In this document: positions 52,388-62,335 of the stretch, piece after piece
Layout of the letters: every line of letters begins with the position of its first letter
Numbering within the stretch: the first letter of the stretch is position 1
NCBI RefSeq assembly: GCF_029504655.1
Contig: NZ_JAQFIL010000001.1
Coordinates: 7,671,188 to 7,735,187 of the forward strand
Length of the DNA: 64,000 nucleotides
Direction of reading: 5' to 3'
From: Catalinimonas alkaloidigena
GTDB lineage: Bacteria > Bacteroidota > Bacteroidia > Cytophagales > Cyclobacteriaceae
Program-made: the position numbers and the translations under genes
Notes under the pieces: generated by a model
What the model saw: only the letters and a program-made list of their open reading frames with translations
Told to the model about the DNA's origin: nothing
Databases searched by the model: none

Positions 52388-53641
52388 ATGCTGTATTATC
52401 TGTTTGACTATCTGAATCGTGAGTTCGACTTACCAGGAGCCGGAGTTTTCCAATTTCTCTCCTTCAGGGCAGGAATGTCTATACTTTTTTCATTGATTAT
52501 CACGATCACTTTCGGTAAGCAACTTATCAATCTGCTCCAAAAGAAACAGGTGGGGGAAGAAATCCGGGATTTGGGGCTGGAAGGACAGTTACAGAAAAAA
52601 GGAACCCCTACAATGGGTGGACTGATTATCCTGGCAGCGATCATCATCCCTACCTTGCTCTTTGCCCGCCTGGAAAATATCTACGTCATTCTAGCTTTGG
52701 TTGTAACCGTATGGATGGGGTTAGTAGGGTTTCTTGATGATTACATCAAAGTATTCAGAAAAAATAAAGAGGGCCTTGCCGGAAAGTTCAAGATTGTAGG
52801 ACAGGTAGGTGTTGGCCTGATCGTAGGATCAACGCTTTTTTTCCATGAGGATGTCGTAGTTCGTGAGTTTGACGAAAGTGTTCTGGAAATGTTTTCCTCG
52901 TCTGATAATCCTGCCTTGGATATTCCAGAATCTGCTTATGAGGATATTAAAACTACCCAGACTACTATCCCTTTTGTCAAGGGCAATGAGGCCGACTATG
53001 ACAATCTTATATCTTTCGTCACATTTGGCCTTATAAATATAGATGACCGCTTTACCTGGATCATCTACTTAGCGGTAGTCACTTTTATCGTCACGGCCGT
53101 CTCCAATGGAGCCAATATTACGGATGGGATAGATGGCTTGGCAGCAGGCTCCTCAGCGATTATTGGACTTGCACTGGCTATCTTTATATATGTGTCGGGT
53201 AACTTGCGCTTTTCGCAGTATCTCAACATCATGTATATACCTGATCTGGGAGAGTTAGTAATATTTACCACGGCTTTTGTAGGGGCATGTATCGGTTTTT
53301 TGTGGTACAATTCTTTTCCTGCTCAGGTATTTATGGGAGACACAGGCAGCCTTGCCATTGGCGGAATTATAGCGGTACTGGCGCTTGCTGTAAGAAAGGA
53401 AATTCTGATTCCTTTGATGTGCGGCATCTTTGTGATAGAAAATCTTTCTGTCATTATGCAAGTGTCTTATTTTAAATACACTAAGAAGAAATATGGCGAA
53501 GGGAGACGAATTTTCAGAATGTCCCCCCTGCACCATCATTATCAGAAAGGGGGGTTGCACGAAGCTAAAATCGTAACTCGCTTCTGGTTGGTAGGACTCA
53601 TGCTGGCAATTTTAACACTGGTAACGCTCAAAATACGATAG
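52388..53641 (+). CDS. mraY: Phospho-N-acetylmuramoyl-pentapeptide transferase
   Basis: Transfers phospho-MurNAc-pentapeptide to undecaprenyl phosphate to make lipid I. The 417-residue protein is longer than the E. coli one (360) because of an extra soluble loop at about 150-218 with acidic sequence ([20 protein letters not shown]), a feature also seen in other Bacteroidota MraY. The usual motifs are present: [12 protein letters not shown] near 114-125, [14 protein letters not shown] near 245-258, [12 protein letters not shown] near 314-325 and [10 protein letters not shown] near 380-389. The stop TAG is followed 2 bases later by the ftsW start, with no room for murD. Confidence 0.96.
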   Translation: MLYYLFDYLNREFDLPGAGVFQFLSFRAGMSILFSLIITITFGKQLINLLQKKQVGEEIRDLGLEGQLQKKGTPTMGGLIILAAIIIPTLLFARLENIYVILALVVTVWMGLVGFLDDYIKVFRKNKEGLAGKFKIVGQVGVGLIVGSTLFFHEDVVVREFDESVLEMFSSSDNPALDIPESAYEDIKTTQTTIPFVKGNEADYDNLISFVTFGLINIDDRFTWIIYLAVVTFIVTAVSNGANITDGIDGLAAGSSAIIGLALAIFIYVSGNLRFSQYLNIMYIPDLGELVIFTTAFVGACIGFLWYNSFPAQVFMGDTGSLAIGGIIAVLALAVRKEILIPLMCGIFVIENLSVIMQVSYFKYTKKKYGEGRRIFRMSPLHHHYQKGGLHEAKIVTRFWLVGLMLAILTLVTLKIR

Positions 53642-53643
53642 TT

Positions 53644-54771
53644 ATGATCAGGGTTTTGGCAAAGCGATATTTACAGGGAGATCCGGTAATCTGGATGGTA
53701 GTATTACTGCTTTCGGCAGCAGGTGTGCTGGTGGTATACAGTACTACCAGTACCCTGGCATATCGATTACAGGGCGGTAATACCGAATACTATTTGTTCA
53801 AGCATCTTACCTTGCTGATGATCAGCCTGCTGGTAATGTATGTAGTGCATAAGGCCAACTATAGGATATTTGCCCGGGTATCAACATTTGCGCTTTGGCT
53901 GTCTGTACCTCTTTTACTCTTTACCTGGATGTACGGTAATACCATCAACCAGGCTTCGCGCTGGATCACTATCCCGTTGGTCAATCAGGCTTTTCAGCCC
54001 TCTGATTTGGCTAAGCTGGCCCTGATCACGCACCTGGCAGGTATGTTATCCCGTCGTCAGCAGGCGATTAATAACTTTAGAGCTACGCTAATACCAGTAC
54101 TTTGCTGGTGTGGTGGCATTTGTGCGTTGATTGCGCTATCCGACATTTCTACCGCAGCTATGTTGTTCGCCACCTGTATGTTACTGATGTTCATCGGCCG
54201 GGTACCACTCAAGTATCTGTTTATGCTGGTACTGGTAGGTGGTTTGTTTGGAAGTGCCGCCCTCTTCTTGGGGCAGCGTGCCGAAACTGCCAGAAGTCGT
54301 CTGGAGTATTTTATTGACCGGGAAGAAGAGCCTTTTCAGGCAGTACAATCATATATCGCCATTGCTACCGGCGGGCTAAAGGGCAAGGGCTGGGGCAATA
54401 GCGATCAGCGCAATATTTTGCCGCATTCTTATTCCGACTTTGTATTCGCCATTATAGTAGAAGAGTATGGTTTAGTAGGGGGCGTTGTAGTGATCCTCTT
54501 GTATTTAACCTTGCTTTACCGTGGTATGCAGGCCGTTTCTAAAAGCGATAGAGCTTTTGGCGGCTTGCTGTCCGCCGGACTTAGCTTTGCCATCGTCATA
54601 CAGGCGATGATCAATATGGGCGTGGCAGTTGGACTTGGTCCTATTACCGGTTTGCCTTTACCATTGGTGAGCATGGGAGGAACTTCGCTCTTGTTTACCG
54701 GAATTGCCTTAGGTATAATCCTGAGTACCAGCAAGCAAAAAGAAGAAGAATCAAAATATCAATTGGGCTAA
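53644..54771 (+). CDS. ftsW: Lipid II polymerase/division protein FtsW
   Basis: A 375-residue SEDS-family protein with about ten membrane helices. It polymerises septal glycan strands with FtsI. Features include the [20 protein letters not shown] region near 100-119, where the catalytic Asp of SEDS proteins lies (Asp in QPSDLAKL), and the C-terminal [15 protein letters not shown] motif near 336-350. The ATG at 53644 lies 2 bases after mraY, and the last base of the stop is the first base of the murG start. In relatives murD lies before this gene; here it does not. Confidence 0.96.
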   Translation: MIRVLAKRYLQGDPVIWMVVLLLSAAGVLVVYSTTSTLAYRLQGGNTEYYLFKHLTLLMISLLVMYVVHKANYRIFARVSTFALWLSVPLLLFTWMYGNTINQASRWITIPLVNQAFQPSDLAKLALITHLAGMLSRRQQAINNFRATLIPVLCWCGGICALIALSDISTAAMLFATCMLLMFIGRVPLKYLFMLVLVGGLFGSAALFLGQRAETARSRLEYFIDREEEPFQAVQSYIAIATGGLKGKGWGNSDQRNILPHSYSDFVFAIIVEEYGLVGGVVVILLYLTLLYRGMQAVSKSDRAFGGLLSAGLSFAIVIQAMINMGVAVGLGPITGLPLPLVSMGGTSLLFTGIALGIILSTSKQKEEESKYQLG

Positions 54772-55911
54772 TGCAAGCAGAAAAAAGACCATATCGCATA
54801 ATCATCAGTGGTGGAGGTACCGGAGGGCATATCTATCCGGCCATTGCCATTGCGCATGCGTTGCAGTCTTTGCATCCTAGTACGGAGGTCCTCTTTGTAG
54901 GCGCTAAGGGACGGATGGAAATGCAGAAAGTGCCGGAAGCAGGCTACAAAATTATCGGCCTGTGGATCAGCGGTATTCAGCGCAAGCTGACGTTGGATAA
55001 CCTGGCTTTCCCGCTGAAGGTTACCTCTAGTCTGTTTCAGTCTTCTAAAATATTGTCTGACTTCCGCCCCGATGCGGTGGTGGGGGTAGGTGGTTTTGCC
55101 AGTGGGCCTTTATTGTACGCGGCAAGCTGGAAGAATATTCCATCACTTTTGCAGGAGCAAAACTCTTATGCAGGGTTAACCAACAAACTGCTGGCAGGTA
55201 AAGTGAAGAAAGTGTGTGTGGCCCATGAAGAGATGGACAGGTTCTTCCCTAAAGAAAAAATTGTCTTCACCGGAAATCCGGTGCGAAAAGATATTGTAGC
55301 CCTGGCGGCTGAAGGTATTGGAGAGCAAAAAGGAAGAAGCTTTCAAATTTTTTGGGCTTGACCCAAACAAAAAGACCATACTGGTAGTAGGAGGTAGTTT
55401 GGGTGCAAGAACCTTGAATGATAGTATGGTTGCCGGAATTGATAAGCTGGTGGCTGCGGGTGCACAGGTAATATGGCAGTGTGGCAAATTTTATTATGAA
55501 GAAATGACTGCCAGGCTTAATGCGAAGGAGCAAAAACAGGGCATTAAGTTAAATGAATTTTTGAGCAGGATGGATTTGGCCTATGCTGCCGCGGATGTAG
55601 TCATCTCCCGGGCAGGAGCATTGGCAATTTCAGAATTGGCACTGGTGCGCAAACCGACAGTTTTTGTGCCTTCTCCCAATGTTTCGGAAGATCATCAGCG
55701 GAAAAATGCGGAGGCACTGGTGAAACAGGATGCGGCTTTGATGGTGATGGACAGTGATGCAAGAGAACAGATGATAGATGTTGCGCTCAAGCTTTTGAAG
55801 GATGAGCAGCAGCAGAAAGCTTTGTCTGAGCAAATCGCAAATCTGGCCCGGCCAAAAGCAGCCGAGCATATTGCCAGGGAAGTAATCAGTTTGATTGACT
55901 CAAAAAGATAA
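54771..55911 (+). pseudogene. murG: MurG glycosyltransferase gene split by a +1 frameshift
   Basis: Adds GlcNAc to lipid I to make lipid II at the inner membrane. The N-terminal part (54771-55361) encodes [29 protein letters not shown] and [15 protein letters not shown]. The C-terminal part (from about 55318 to 55911) continues in the next frame with [20 protein letters not shown] and ISRAGALAISELALVRKP. The two overlap between a TAG at 55297-55299 and a TGA at 55359-55361, so a one-base gain lies between. A run of five A (55327-55331) or the TTGGAG just before it are the likely places. Joined, the protein would be about 379 residues and intact. As murG is essential, this is probably an assembly error or a tolerated frameshift. 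Confidence 0.85.
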
Positions 55912-56669
55912 TGGCTATGAAATTTAAAAGATGGGTCAAAATCGGGTTTTTCTCTTTGTGTATGGTGAGCATCATCGCTATGACGGAAAAGCGGCGTAGT
56001 GGAAAGGTTTGCCAACACATACTGATTCATGTAGATGATCGCTATGAGAACTACTTCATTGATGAGCAGGATGTTCAACTGCTGATGACCGATGCTGGTG
56101 CAGAAAATGTGGTAGGTAAAAAATATTTTGAGCTGGACCTCAAAGCACTGGAAGGGCGCATAGAAACTAATAAATATGTACATAAGGCAGAGGTGTACAG
56201 AGATGTGAAAGGAAACCTGCTGGTATATGCAGAGCAGAACCGTCCGGTAGCCCGGGTCATACGCAGCGATGCTCCTGATGCCTATATCAGTGACGAAGGA
56301 GAAATTCTTCCGGTCTCTGACAAATACACTGCGAGGGTGATGCTGATCAGCGGATCATATACCGGAAAGCTGCTCAGGCAAAAAATTAAAGAAAGTGAGG
56401 AAGGAGCGCAAATATTTAGCCTGATAGACTTTATCCATAAGGATGAATTCTGGAAAGCACAAATTGCACAGATGGAGATAGCATCAAACGGAAATATCTT
56501 GCTTTATCCTCAGGTAGGCAAGCAGTTAATTGAATTCGGAAAAGCTGAAAAAATATCAGAGAAATTTAATAAGTTAGCCGTTTTTTACGAGCAGGTATTA
56601 CCACGTAAAGGATGGAATTACTATAACAAAGTAAACCTGAAATACCAGGACCAAATTGTGTGTGACTAA
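55911..56669 (+). CDS. ftsQ: Division protein FtsQ
   Basis: A 252-residue bitopic protein with an N-terminal helix (about 8-26), a POTRA-like domain (residues about 35-110; DEQDVQLLMTDAGAE, KYFELDLKALEGRI, KAEVYRDVKGNLLV) and a C-terminal FtsQ beta domain (about 115-245). It links early and late division proteins. The ATG at 55911 lies inside the murG stop (TAATG), so coupling is tight. murC, expected between murG and ftsQ in many Bacteroidota, is missing here. Confidence 0.93.
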   Translation: MAMKFKRWVKIGFFSLCMVSIIAMTEKRRSGKVCQHILIHVDDRYENYFIDEQDVQLLMTDAGAENVVGKKYFELDLKALEGRIETNKYVHKAEVYRDVKGNLLVYAEQNRPVARVIRSDAPDAYISDEGEILPVSDKYTARVMLISGSYTGKLLRQKIKESEEGAQIFSLIDFIHKDEFWKAQIAQMEIASNGNILLYPQVGKQLIEFGKAEKISEKFNKLAVFYEQVLPRKGWNYYNKVNLKYQDQIVCD

Positions 56670-56681
56670 TCAATAAAAGCT

Positions 56682-58001
56682 ATGCAAGAAGAAAATATTG
56701 TTGTCGGACTGGATATAGGCACAACGAAGATTTGTGCCATTGTAGGTCGCAAAAATGAATACGGAAAACTGGAAGTGCTGGGAATGGGCAAAGCGAAGTC
56801 AGAAGGTGTCAGAAGAGGTATCGTGACGAATATTGATAAGACCATCAGCGCGATTGAAAAAGCAATCAAATCTGCTGAAGAACAATCAGGTATTGAGATA
56901 CATACTGTAAATGTAGGTATCGCCGGTCAGCATATCAGAAGCTCAATCCATCATGGGAGCATCACACGCAATTCACTGGATGAGGAAATTCGTATGGAAG
57001 ATATTGAGCGTCTTACCAACGATATGTATCGTATTGTCACGCCCCCCGGCTGTGAGATCATCCATGTAATGCCACAGCACTATACTGTTGATTACGAAGA
57101 TGGTATTGTGGATCCGGTAGGCATGTCCGGTGTAAAACTGGAAGCGGACTTCCATATCATCACGGCGCAGACTCATGCCATCAACAATATTAACAAATGT
57201 GTGAAAAGAGCCGGCCTGGAAATAGAAAACCTGATCCTGGAACCTCTGGCTTCCAGCCTGGCAGTACTGAGCGAAGAAGAAAAGAGAGCTGGCGTTTGCC
57301 TGGTAGATATTGGAGGTGGTACTACAGATATGGCCATTTTCTACGATGGTATCATTCGCCATACTGCGGTAATACCCTTTGGTGGTGACATTCTTACCCA
57401 GGATATCAAGCAAGGTTGTTCGGTAATGGAAGAGCAGGCTGAACTGCTGAAAGTAAAATTTGGTAAAGCTATAGCCGAAGAAGCGAGCTTCAATGAGATT
57501 GTATCCATCCGCGGTTTAAGAGACCGTCCGCCTAAAGAGATATCCATCAAAAATCTGGCTTATATCATTGAAGCCCGCATGCAGGAGATTTTTGAGCTGG
57601 TACATGCAGAAATCATCTCTTCCGGCTATGAGGATAAGCTTGCCGGTGGCGTAGTCGTAACGGGAGGAGGTTCACAGCTACAGTTTGCTAAAGAGCTTTG
57701 CGAACTCATGTGTGCCACTGATGCTCGTATTGGCTACCCCAATGAGTACATGGGTAAAAGCAAAATTGAAACCGTAAAGAGCCCGATGTTCGCTACAGCG
57801 GTGGGCCTGGTATTGTCGGGTTTCAAAGCCATTGATGAACGAAACCTGGACTACATCAGAAAGAAAAACAAAGAGATGCAGGGCAACAAGCCCCGAAAAG
57901 AAAAAGAGCAGGCGCAAGGCTCTATGTTTTTTCGTAAAATGCTGGAAAAAACTAAAAAAATACTTATTGACGATTTTGACGATAAAGAAAACTATTAAGG
58001 T
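56682..58001 (+). CDS. ftsA: Division protein FtsA
   Basis: A 438-residue actin-like ATPase that anchors FtsZ to the membrane. Phosphate-binding motifs VVGLDIGTTKICAIVG (8-23) and VCLVDIGGGTTDMAIF (about 206-221) and the adenosine motif GGVVVTGGGSQLQF (about 322-335) are present. The 1C domain lies between about 85 and 165. The C-terminus ends in an amphipathic membrane-binding segment (SMFFRKMLEKTKKILID near 411-427) with an acidic tail. It precedes ftsZ by about 50 bases. Confidence 0.97.
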
Positions 58002-58054
58002 TTTCCTTTAAATAAAAAAATTAACCACGGTAATTATTTAAACTCCTTTTGACT

Positions 58055-59536
58055 ATGGCTGACAGAAGTTATGAATTCGATCTACCCACTCAGCATAAAT
58101 CCATCATCAAGGTTATTGGTGTTGGTGGCGGCGGTAGTAATGCTGTAAATCACATGTACAATCAGGGTATCAAAGATGTTGAGTTTATCATCTGCAATAC
58201 CGACGCTCAGGCGCTTGAAATTAGCCCTGTGCCCAATAAACTACAGATAGGTGGAGAGCTTACCCGGGGTTTGGGTGCCGGTGCCAATCCTGAAAAAGGA
58301 AAAGCGGCAGCAATAGAAAGCAAAGAAGAAATTCGTGAGTTGTTGAGCAATGATACCCGTATGTTGTTCATCACTGCCGGAATGGGAGGAGGTACTGGTA
58401 CAGGCGCAGCCCCAGAAATTGCCAAAGTAGCCCGTGAGCTTGGGGTCCTGACCGTGGGTATTGTAACTCAGCCATTCGCTTTTGAAGGTAAAAAGAAACA
58501 GCGTGCTGCCGAAGAAGGTATCCGCGAACTGAGAAATAATTGCGATACCGTGATCGTAATTCTGAACGATAAGCTCAGAGAAGTTTATGGTAATTTGACC
58601 CTGACCAATGCATTTGCTCAGGCAGACAATATACTAACCACCGCAGCCAAAAGTATTGCCGAAATCATTACGGTTCCTGGTTATATCAATGTGGACTTTG
58701 AAGATGTGAAAACGGTAATGGCGGGATCAGGCGCAGCTGTTATGGGGTCTGCTAAAGCAGAAGGCGAGCACCGTGCTATGCGTGCTGCCGAGGAAGCCCT
58801 TTCTTCACCGCTGCTGGATGACAAAAATATTAAGGGAGCAAGAAAAATTCTTCTTTCTATCCGCTCTGGTGAGCAGGCTGAAATGCAGATGGATGAACTT
58901 ACCGAAATCACGGATCATATCCAGACTGAAGCAGGTGAAGAGGCAGAAGTGATTTTCGGTCATGGACTGGATGATACACTGGGCGATGCGATTATGGTTA
59001 CTGTTATTGCTACGGGCTTTAATAACGATGAAAGAGGTGAGGATGAGGAAGAAACCAAGCGCGTCTATGACCTGGACTCCAGCCAGAGAATTAAGAAGGA
59101 AGATAAATCGGAAGCCAGTCCGCCGGACAGTCCGCCTCAGGAAAGGAGTAATACACCATCGCCACCTTCTTCTCCACCTTTTGAAATTGAAAATTTTGAG
59201 GATGAGGAAGAAGAGGACGATAACCAGCAGCGTCAGGAAAAAGAAGAAGAAGAGAAGCTACTGCGTGAGATGTCTTCCAGCCGCAGGTATTTGATGATGA
59301 AAGAAGCTTACGAACGTAAGCTTAAACTCAAGGGTCGTAAGAGCATCAGCTCCCCTGATAACAGTGAAGACATTTTCAAGAAAGAAGATTTCTACAATGA
59401 GCCGGCTTATGTAAGAAGAAATATCCATCTCTACAGCGCACCTTCTTACAATGACCGCAATGTGTCGCGTTACTCATTAGATGATGATGATAATATCATC
59501 GGTAACAATAAGTTTCTGCACGACAACGTAGATTAG
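58055..59536 (+). CDS. ftsZ: Division GTPase FtsZ
   Basis: A 493-residue tubulin homologue that forms the division ring. The start at 58055 (MADRSYEFDLP) is preferred over a TTG two codons earlier. The GTPase signature GGGTGTGAAP lies near 111-120 and the T7 loop residues (NVDFEDVKTVM near 211-221) are intact. After the core (about 1-320) comes an acidic, proline-rich linker of about 100 residues, then NEPAYVRRNIHLY, which resembles the C-terminal FtsA-binding peptide, and then a further 40-residue tail ending NNKFLHDNVD. The tail after the peptide is unlike E. coli, where the peptide is terminal. Confidence 0.97.
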   Translation: MADRSYEFDLPTQHKSIIKVIGVGGGGSNAVNHMYNQGIKDVEFIICNTDAQALEISPVPNKLQIGGELTRGLGAGANPEKGKAAAIESKEEIRELLSNDTRMLFITAGMGGGTGTGAAPEIAKVARELGVLTVGIVTQPFAFEGKKKQRAAEEGIRELRNNCDTVIVILNDKLREVYGNLTLTNAFAQADNILTTAAKSIAEIITVPGYINVDFEDVKTVMAGSGAAVMGSAKAEGEHRAMRAAEEALSSPLLDDKNIKGARKILLSIRSGEQAEMQMDELTEITDHIQTEAGEEAEVIFGHGLDDTLGDAIMVTVIATGFNNDERGEDEEETKRVYDLDSSQRIKKEDKSEASPPDSPPQERSNTPSPPSSPPFEIENFEDEEEEDDNQQRQEKEEEEKLLREMSSSRRYLMMKEAYERKLKLKGRKSISSPDNSEDIFKKEDFYNEPAYVRRNIHLYSAPSYNDRNVSRYSLDDDDNIIGNNKFLHDNVD

Positions 59537-59544
59537 TAGATCAT

Positions 59545-60069
59545 TTAAAACGCTATAAGCTGATCAGCTTGCAGGCGAAGAGTCTCATCGTAGACTTTGC
59601 TTGTGAGCTGATTTTCTTTTATATACCTATGAATCTCTCCCATCTTTACTTTTAGGGCCAGCACATGCATCCCCAGATAGTGTAGTACATCAGTAAAGTG
59701 ACTCAGCGGTATACTTGCTCCCTGTACACCGGAAGATAGCCCCACCAAAGCACATTTTTTTCCCTGCAGGCCGCTGGGGTAATCCATGCCGTCAATAAAA
59801 GCTTTGAGCACGCCTGGGTATGAACCATTATACTCCGGAATGATAAAAACAAATTTTTCGTGCTCCTTAAAAACCTGCCTGAAGCGATTAAACTGATTGT
59901 TCTTTCCATTATTTTCATACAAGGCAGTAGCCGTAAAGTCAGCAGGCAAATCTACCAGATTTATGACCTGACTTTCTGTACCTTTTTCTTGCAGCACCTT
60001 TTGGTAATAGGCTGCGATGGCGGCTGAAAGTGCTTTTTTTCTGTTGGTACCCACAACTATCGTAATCAT
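59545..60069 (-). CDS. NADPH-dependent FMN reductase-like protein
   Basis: A 174-residue flavodoxin-fold protein of the NADPH_FMN_red family. TNRKKALSAAIAAYY (8-22) contacts the phosphate of FMN, and IPEYNGSYPGVLKAFIDGMDY (residues about 76-96) is the ring-binding motif of azoreductase-type quinone or chromate reductases, followed by GKKCALVGLSSGVQGA. The gene converges on ftsZ with 8 bases between the ends. A perfect 14-base palindrome (59557-59570, AAGCTGATCAGCTT) falls within its last codons. Confidence 0.9.
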   Translation of the reverse strand: MITIVVGTNRKKALSAAIAAYYQKVLQEKGTESQVINLVDLPADFTATALYENNGKNNQFNRFRQVFKEHEKFVFIIPEYNGSYPGVLKAFIDGMDYPSGLQGKKCALVGLSSGVQGASIPLSHFTDVLHYLGMHVLALKVKMGEIHRYIKENQLTSKVYDETLRLQADQLIAF

Positions 60070-60242
60070 CTACAATAAAATCAGTGTTAAACTATTAATC
60101 TACCTTTTACACGAACCTTCTCACTTTTTTGATGCTAAGGAGGAAATAATAAGAGAATAAATGACTATGCAAAAGGATATGGCTAAAACCGTAAGCGCTC
60201 CTTAACTGTTTTGCATGTAAACTCAGCGAACAGTCCAAATAT

Positions 60243-60692
60243 ATGAACATAAAAATAAGTACCGCGGTAGAGCAGCCCTATCAAACAGTAATGCAGGGGT
60301 TTAATGAAGAACTTTTTATGCGCCTCAATCCTCCGTTTCCTCCGGTAAGGCTACTGCGTTTTGATGGTTGCAAGAAAGGGGATGCAGTAGCCCTGGAACT
60401 TAATTTTATCTTTTTTAAACAGCAGTGGCTAAGTAAGATTGTAGAGGATGACTTTGATCAGGAAGAGTTTTACTTTATAGATAAGGGCACCAGACTTCCC
60501 TTTTTTTTAAAATACTGGCACCACCGCCACAGGATAATTAAGAATAGTCAGGGAAGTACAATTGTGGATGATATTACCTTCAAGTCTCCCTCTCCTTTGC
60601 TGGATTTTTTACTGTGGCCTGTCCTTTGGTTACAATTTCTTTATCGTAAACCTATTTATAAAAAAATATTTAGCTCAAAAGGTATAAAATAA
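60243..60692 (+). CDS. SRPBCC-fold (Bet v 1-like) protein of unknown function
   Basis: A 149-residue protein with the pattern of START/SRPBCC ligand-binding proteins: MNIKISTAVEQPYQTVMQGF at the start, central beta strands (AVALELNFIFFKQQWLSKIV near 49-68), and the closing helix with LLDFLLWPVLWLQFLYRK near 122-139, which is unusually hydrophobic and may touch the membrane. Its role is unknown. There is no close partner gene; the transhydrogenase operon starts 160 bases downstream. Confidence 0.7.
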   Translation: MNIKISTAVEQPYQTVMQGFNEELFMRLNPPFPPVRLLRFDGCKKGDAVALELNFIFFKQQWLSKIVEDDFDQEEFYFIDKGTRLPFFLKYWHHRHRIIKNSQGSTIVDDITFKSPSPLLDFLLWPVLWLQFLYRKPIYKKIFSSKGIK

Positions 60693-60851
60693 TGCAACTG
60701 ATTGCATAGAAATTTGTCATCTTGTATTTCTTTTGCCTAAATTGGTGCGCCCAAGTAAAAAGGACTAGGCATTAAGATGTAAGATTTTTGAGTATACCTC
60801 CACTTATTAGGAACAAATTTTTTATGTTTACGCTAAATATAAGTTAGATCA

Positions 60852-61952
60852 ATGATAATAGGCGTTCTTAAAGAAGAAGCTGATACCCGGGTGGCACTCA
60901 CTCCGGATGTAGTGAAAAAACTAACCGACAACAACCAAGTTCTCATCGAGTCAGGCGCAGGCGAGAATACTTTTATCTCAGATACGGAGTATCAGGAAGC
61001 GGGAGCAACCATCAGCCAGCGTGATGATATCATTTCCAAAACTACTTTGTTGTTAAGTATCAGGCCCCCGGCTGAAGATGTTTTAAGCAAGCTGCCTCAG
61101 GGGGCTTCCGTAATTTCCTCCTTTCGTCCTTACGAAGATGCTACTGTTCCTGAAAAGCTAAGTCAGTACCCCATCAATGTGTTTAGCATGGACATGATGC
61201 CCCGTACCACACTGGCACAGGATAAAGATGTGCTATCTTCTATGGCTTCCATGGCAGGTTATCGTGCAGTATTGGAGGCAGCAACGCATCTACCTCGTTA
61301 TTTTCCCATGCTAACCACTGCGGCAGGTAGTATTCCCCCTGCAAAAGTACTGGTATTGGGTGCGGGTGTAGCGGGTTTACAGGCCATTGCTACTGCAAAA
61401 CGACTGGGATCGGTAGTTGAGGCCTTTGATACTCGTCCGGCTGTGAAGGAAGAAGTACAAAGCTTAGGCGCTAAATTTGTTGAGGTGGAAGGTGCCCGGG
61501 ATGACAAGGCGGCTGGTGGTTATGCGGTAGAACAGACCGAAGATTATAAACAGAAACAGCGAGAACTGATTTTTGATCGCGCTACAAAATCGGATGTCAT
61601 CATCACTACTGCCTTATTAAGAGGAAAGAAAGCGCCTATTCTGATTACTACAGAAATGATAGAGAAGATGAAGCCGGGTAGCGTGGTAGTTGATTTGGCA
61701 GCCGCTGGTGGCGGTAATTGTGAACTGACACAAAATGATAAGACCATTGATCATAAAGGCATTACCATTATAGGAGATTCTGCTCTTGAGGCAAAAATGC
61801 CCATGCATGCCAGTCTGCTTTTTGCCAAAAATGTATTCAATTTCCTTAAGGTCCTTCTGAAAGAAGGAGAATTACAACTGGATATGGAAAATCAGTTGAT
61901 CAGTGGAACCTGTATTGTACAGGAAGGAAAGAATGTATACGCAGTAAAATAA
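60852..61952 (+). CDS. pntA: NAD(P) transhydrogenase, soluble alpha subunit (PntAA-type)
   Basis: This 366-residue protein is the NAD-binding component dI of the proton-translocating transhydrogenase, which moves hydride between NADH and NADP. The nucleotide site shows VLVLGAGVAGLQAIATAKRLG (about 165-185) and VEAFDTRP; RGDD-type residues follow, then VVDLAAAGGGNCELT near 279-293. In this organism alpha is split, the membrane part being encoded by the next gene (61979). The gene order PntAA, PntAB, PntB is typical of Bacteroidota. Confidence 0.95.
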   Translation: MIIGVLKEEADTRVALTPDVVKKLTDNNQVLIESGAGENTFISDTEYQEAGATISQRDDIISKTTLLLSIRPPAEDVLSKLPQGASVISSFRPYEDATVPEKLSQYPINVFSMDMMPRTTLAQDKDVLSSMASMAGYRAVLEAATHLPRYFPMLTTAAGSIPPAKVLVLGAGVAGLQAIATAKRLGSVVEAFDTRPAVKEEVQSLGAKFVEVEGARDDKAAGGYAVEQTEDYKQKQRELIFDRATKSDVIITTALLRGKKAPILITTEMIEKMKPGSVVVDLAAAGGGNCELTQNDKTIDHKGITIIGDSALEAKMPMHASLLFAKNVFNFLKVLLKEGELQLDMENQLISGTCIVQEGKNVYAVK

Positions 61953-61978
61953 AACCTGAAACTATAAACCAAAAGTTT

Positions 61979-62296
61979 ATGGACGCACTCATTACTTTTA
62001 TAAGTGAAAACCTTTTAATGATTTACATATTGGTTTTTGCTATTTTTTTAGGAACAGAAGTGATTTCTAAAGTACCCACCGTACTGCATACCCCCTTGAT
62101 GTCAGGCGCTAATGCCATCAGTGGTGTTGTCATCATTGGAGCGATCATTCTAATTCGTCAGGCAGATCCGACTAATTATTTTATACTGATTCTAGGCTTC
62201 TTGGGAATTGCTCTGGCCAGCATTAATGTAGTCGGTGGCTATGCGGTGACTGACCGTATGCTGGATATGTTTAAAAACAAAAAGAAGAAGAAGTAG
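61979..62296 (+). CDS. NAD(P) transhydrogenase, membrane alpha-2 subunit (PntAB-type)
   Basis: A 105-residue membrane protein with three to four helices (about 11-28, 35-60 and 63-87). KVPTVLHTPLMSGANAISGV (31-50) is the characteristic proton-channel segment that in fused enzymes lies at the end of the alpha subunit. A basic Lys-rich tail ends the protein. It lies between the soluble alpha and the beta genes with spacings of 26 and 39 bases. Confidence 0.94.
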   Translation: MDALITFISENLLMIYILVFAIFLGTEVISKVPTVLHTPLMSGANAISGVVIIGAIILIRQADPTNYFILILGFLGIALASINVVGGYAVTDRMLDMFKNKKKKK

Positions 62297-62335
62297 CTTT
62301 TGCATTTGCTTATCTAACGCTAGATCTAACCTTAC

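Noticed and set aside
59557..59570. Palindrome AAGCTGATCAGCTT as an ftsZ terminator
   Set aside because: It has no loop and no T tail, and it lies in the coding end of the FMN reductase gene.
60692..60707. Inverted repeat ATGCAA-CTGA-TTGCAT after the SRPBCC gene
   Set aside because: It is short, has no T run and overlaps the stop codon; not enough to call a terminator or operator.
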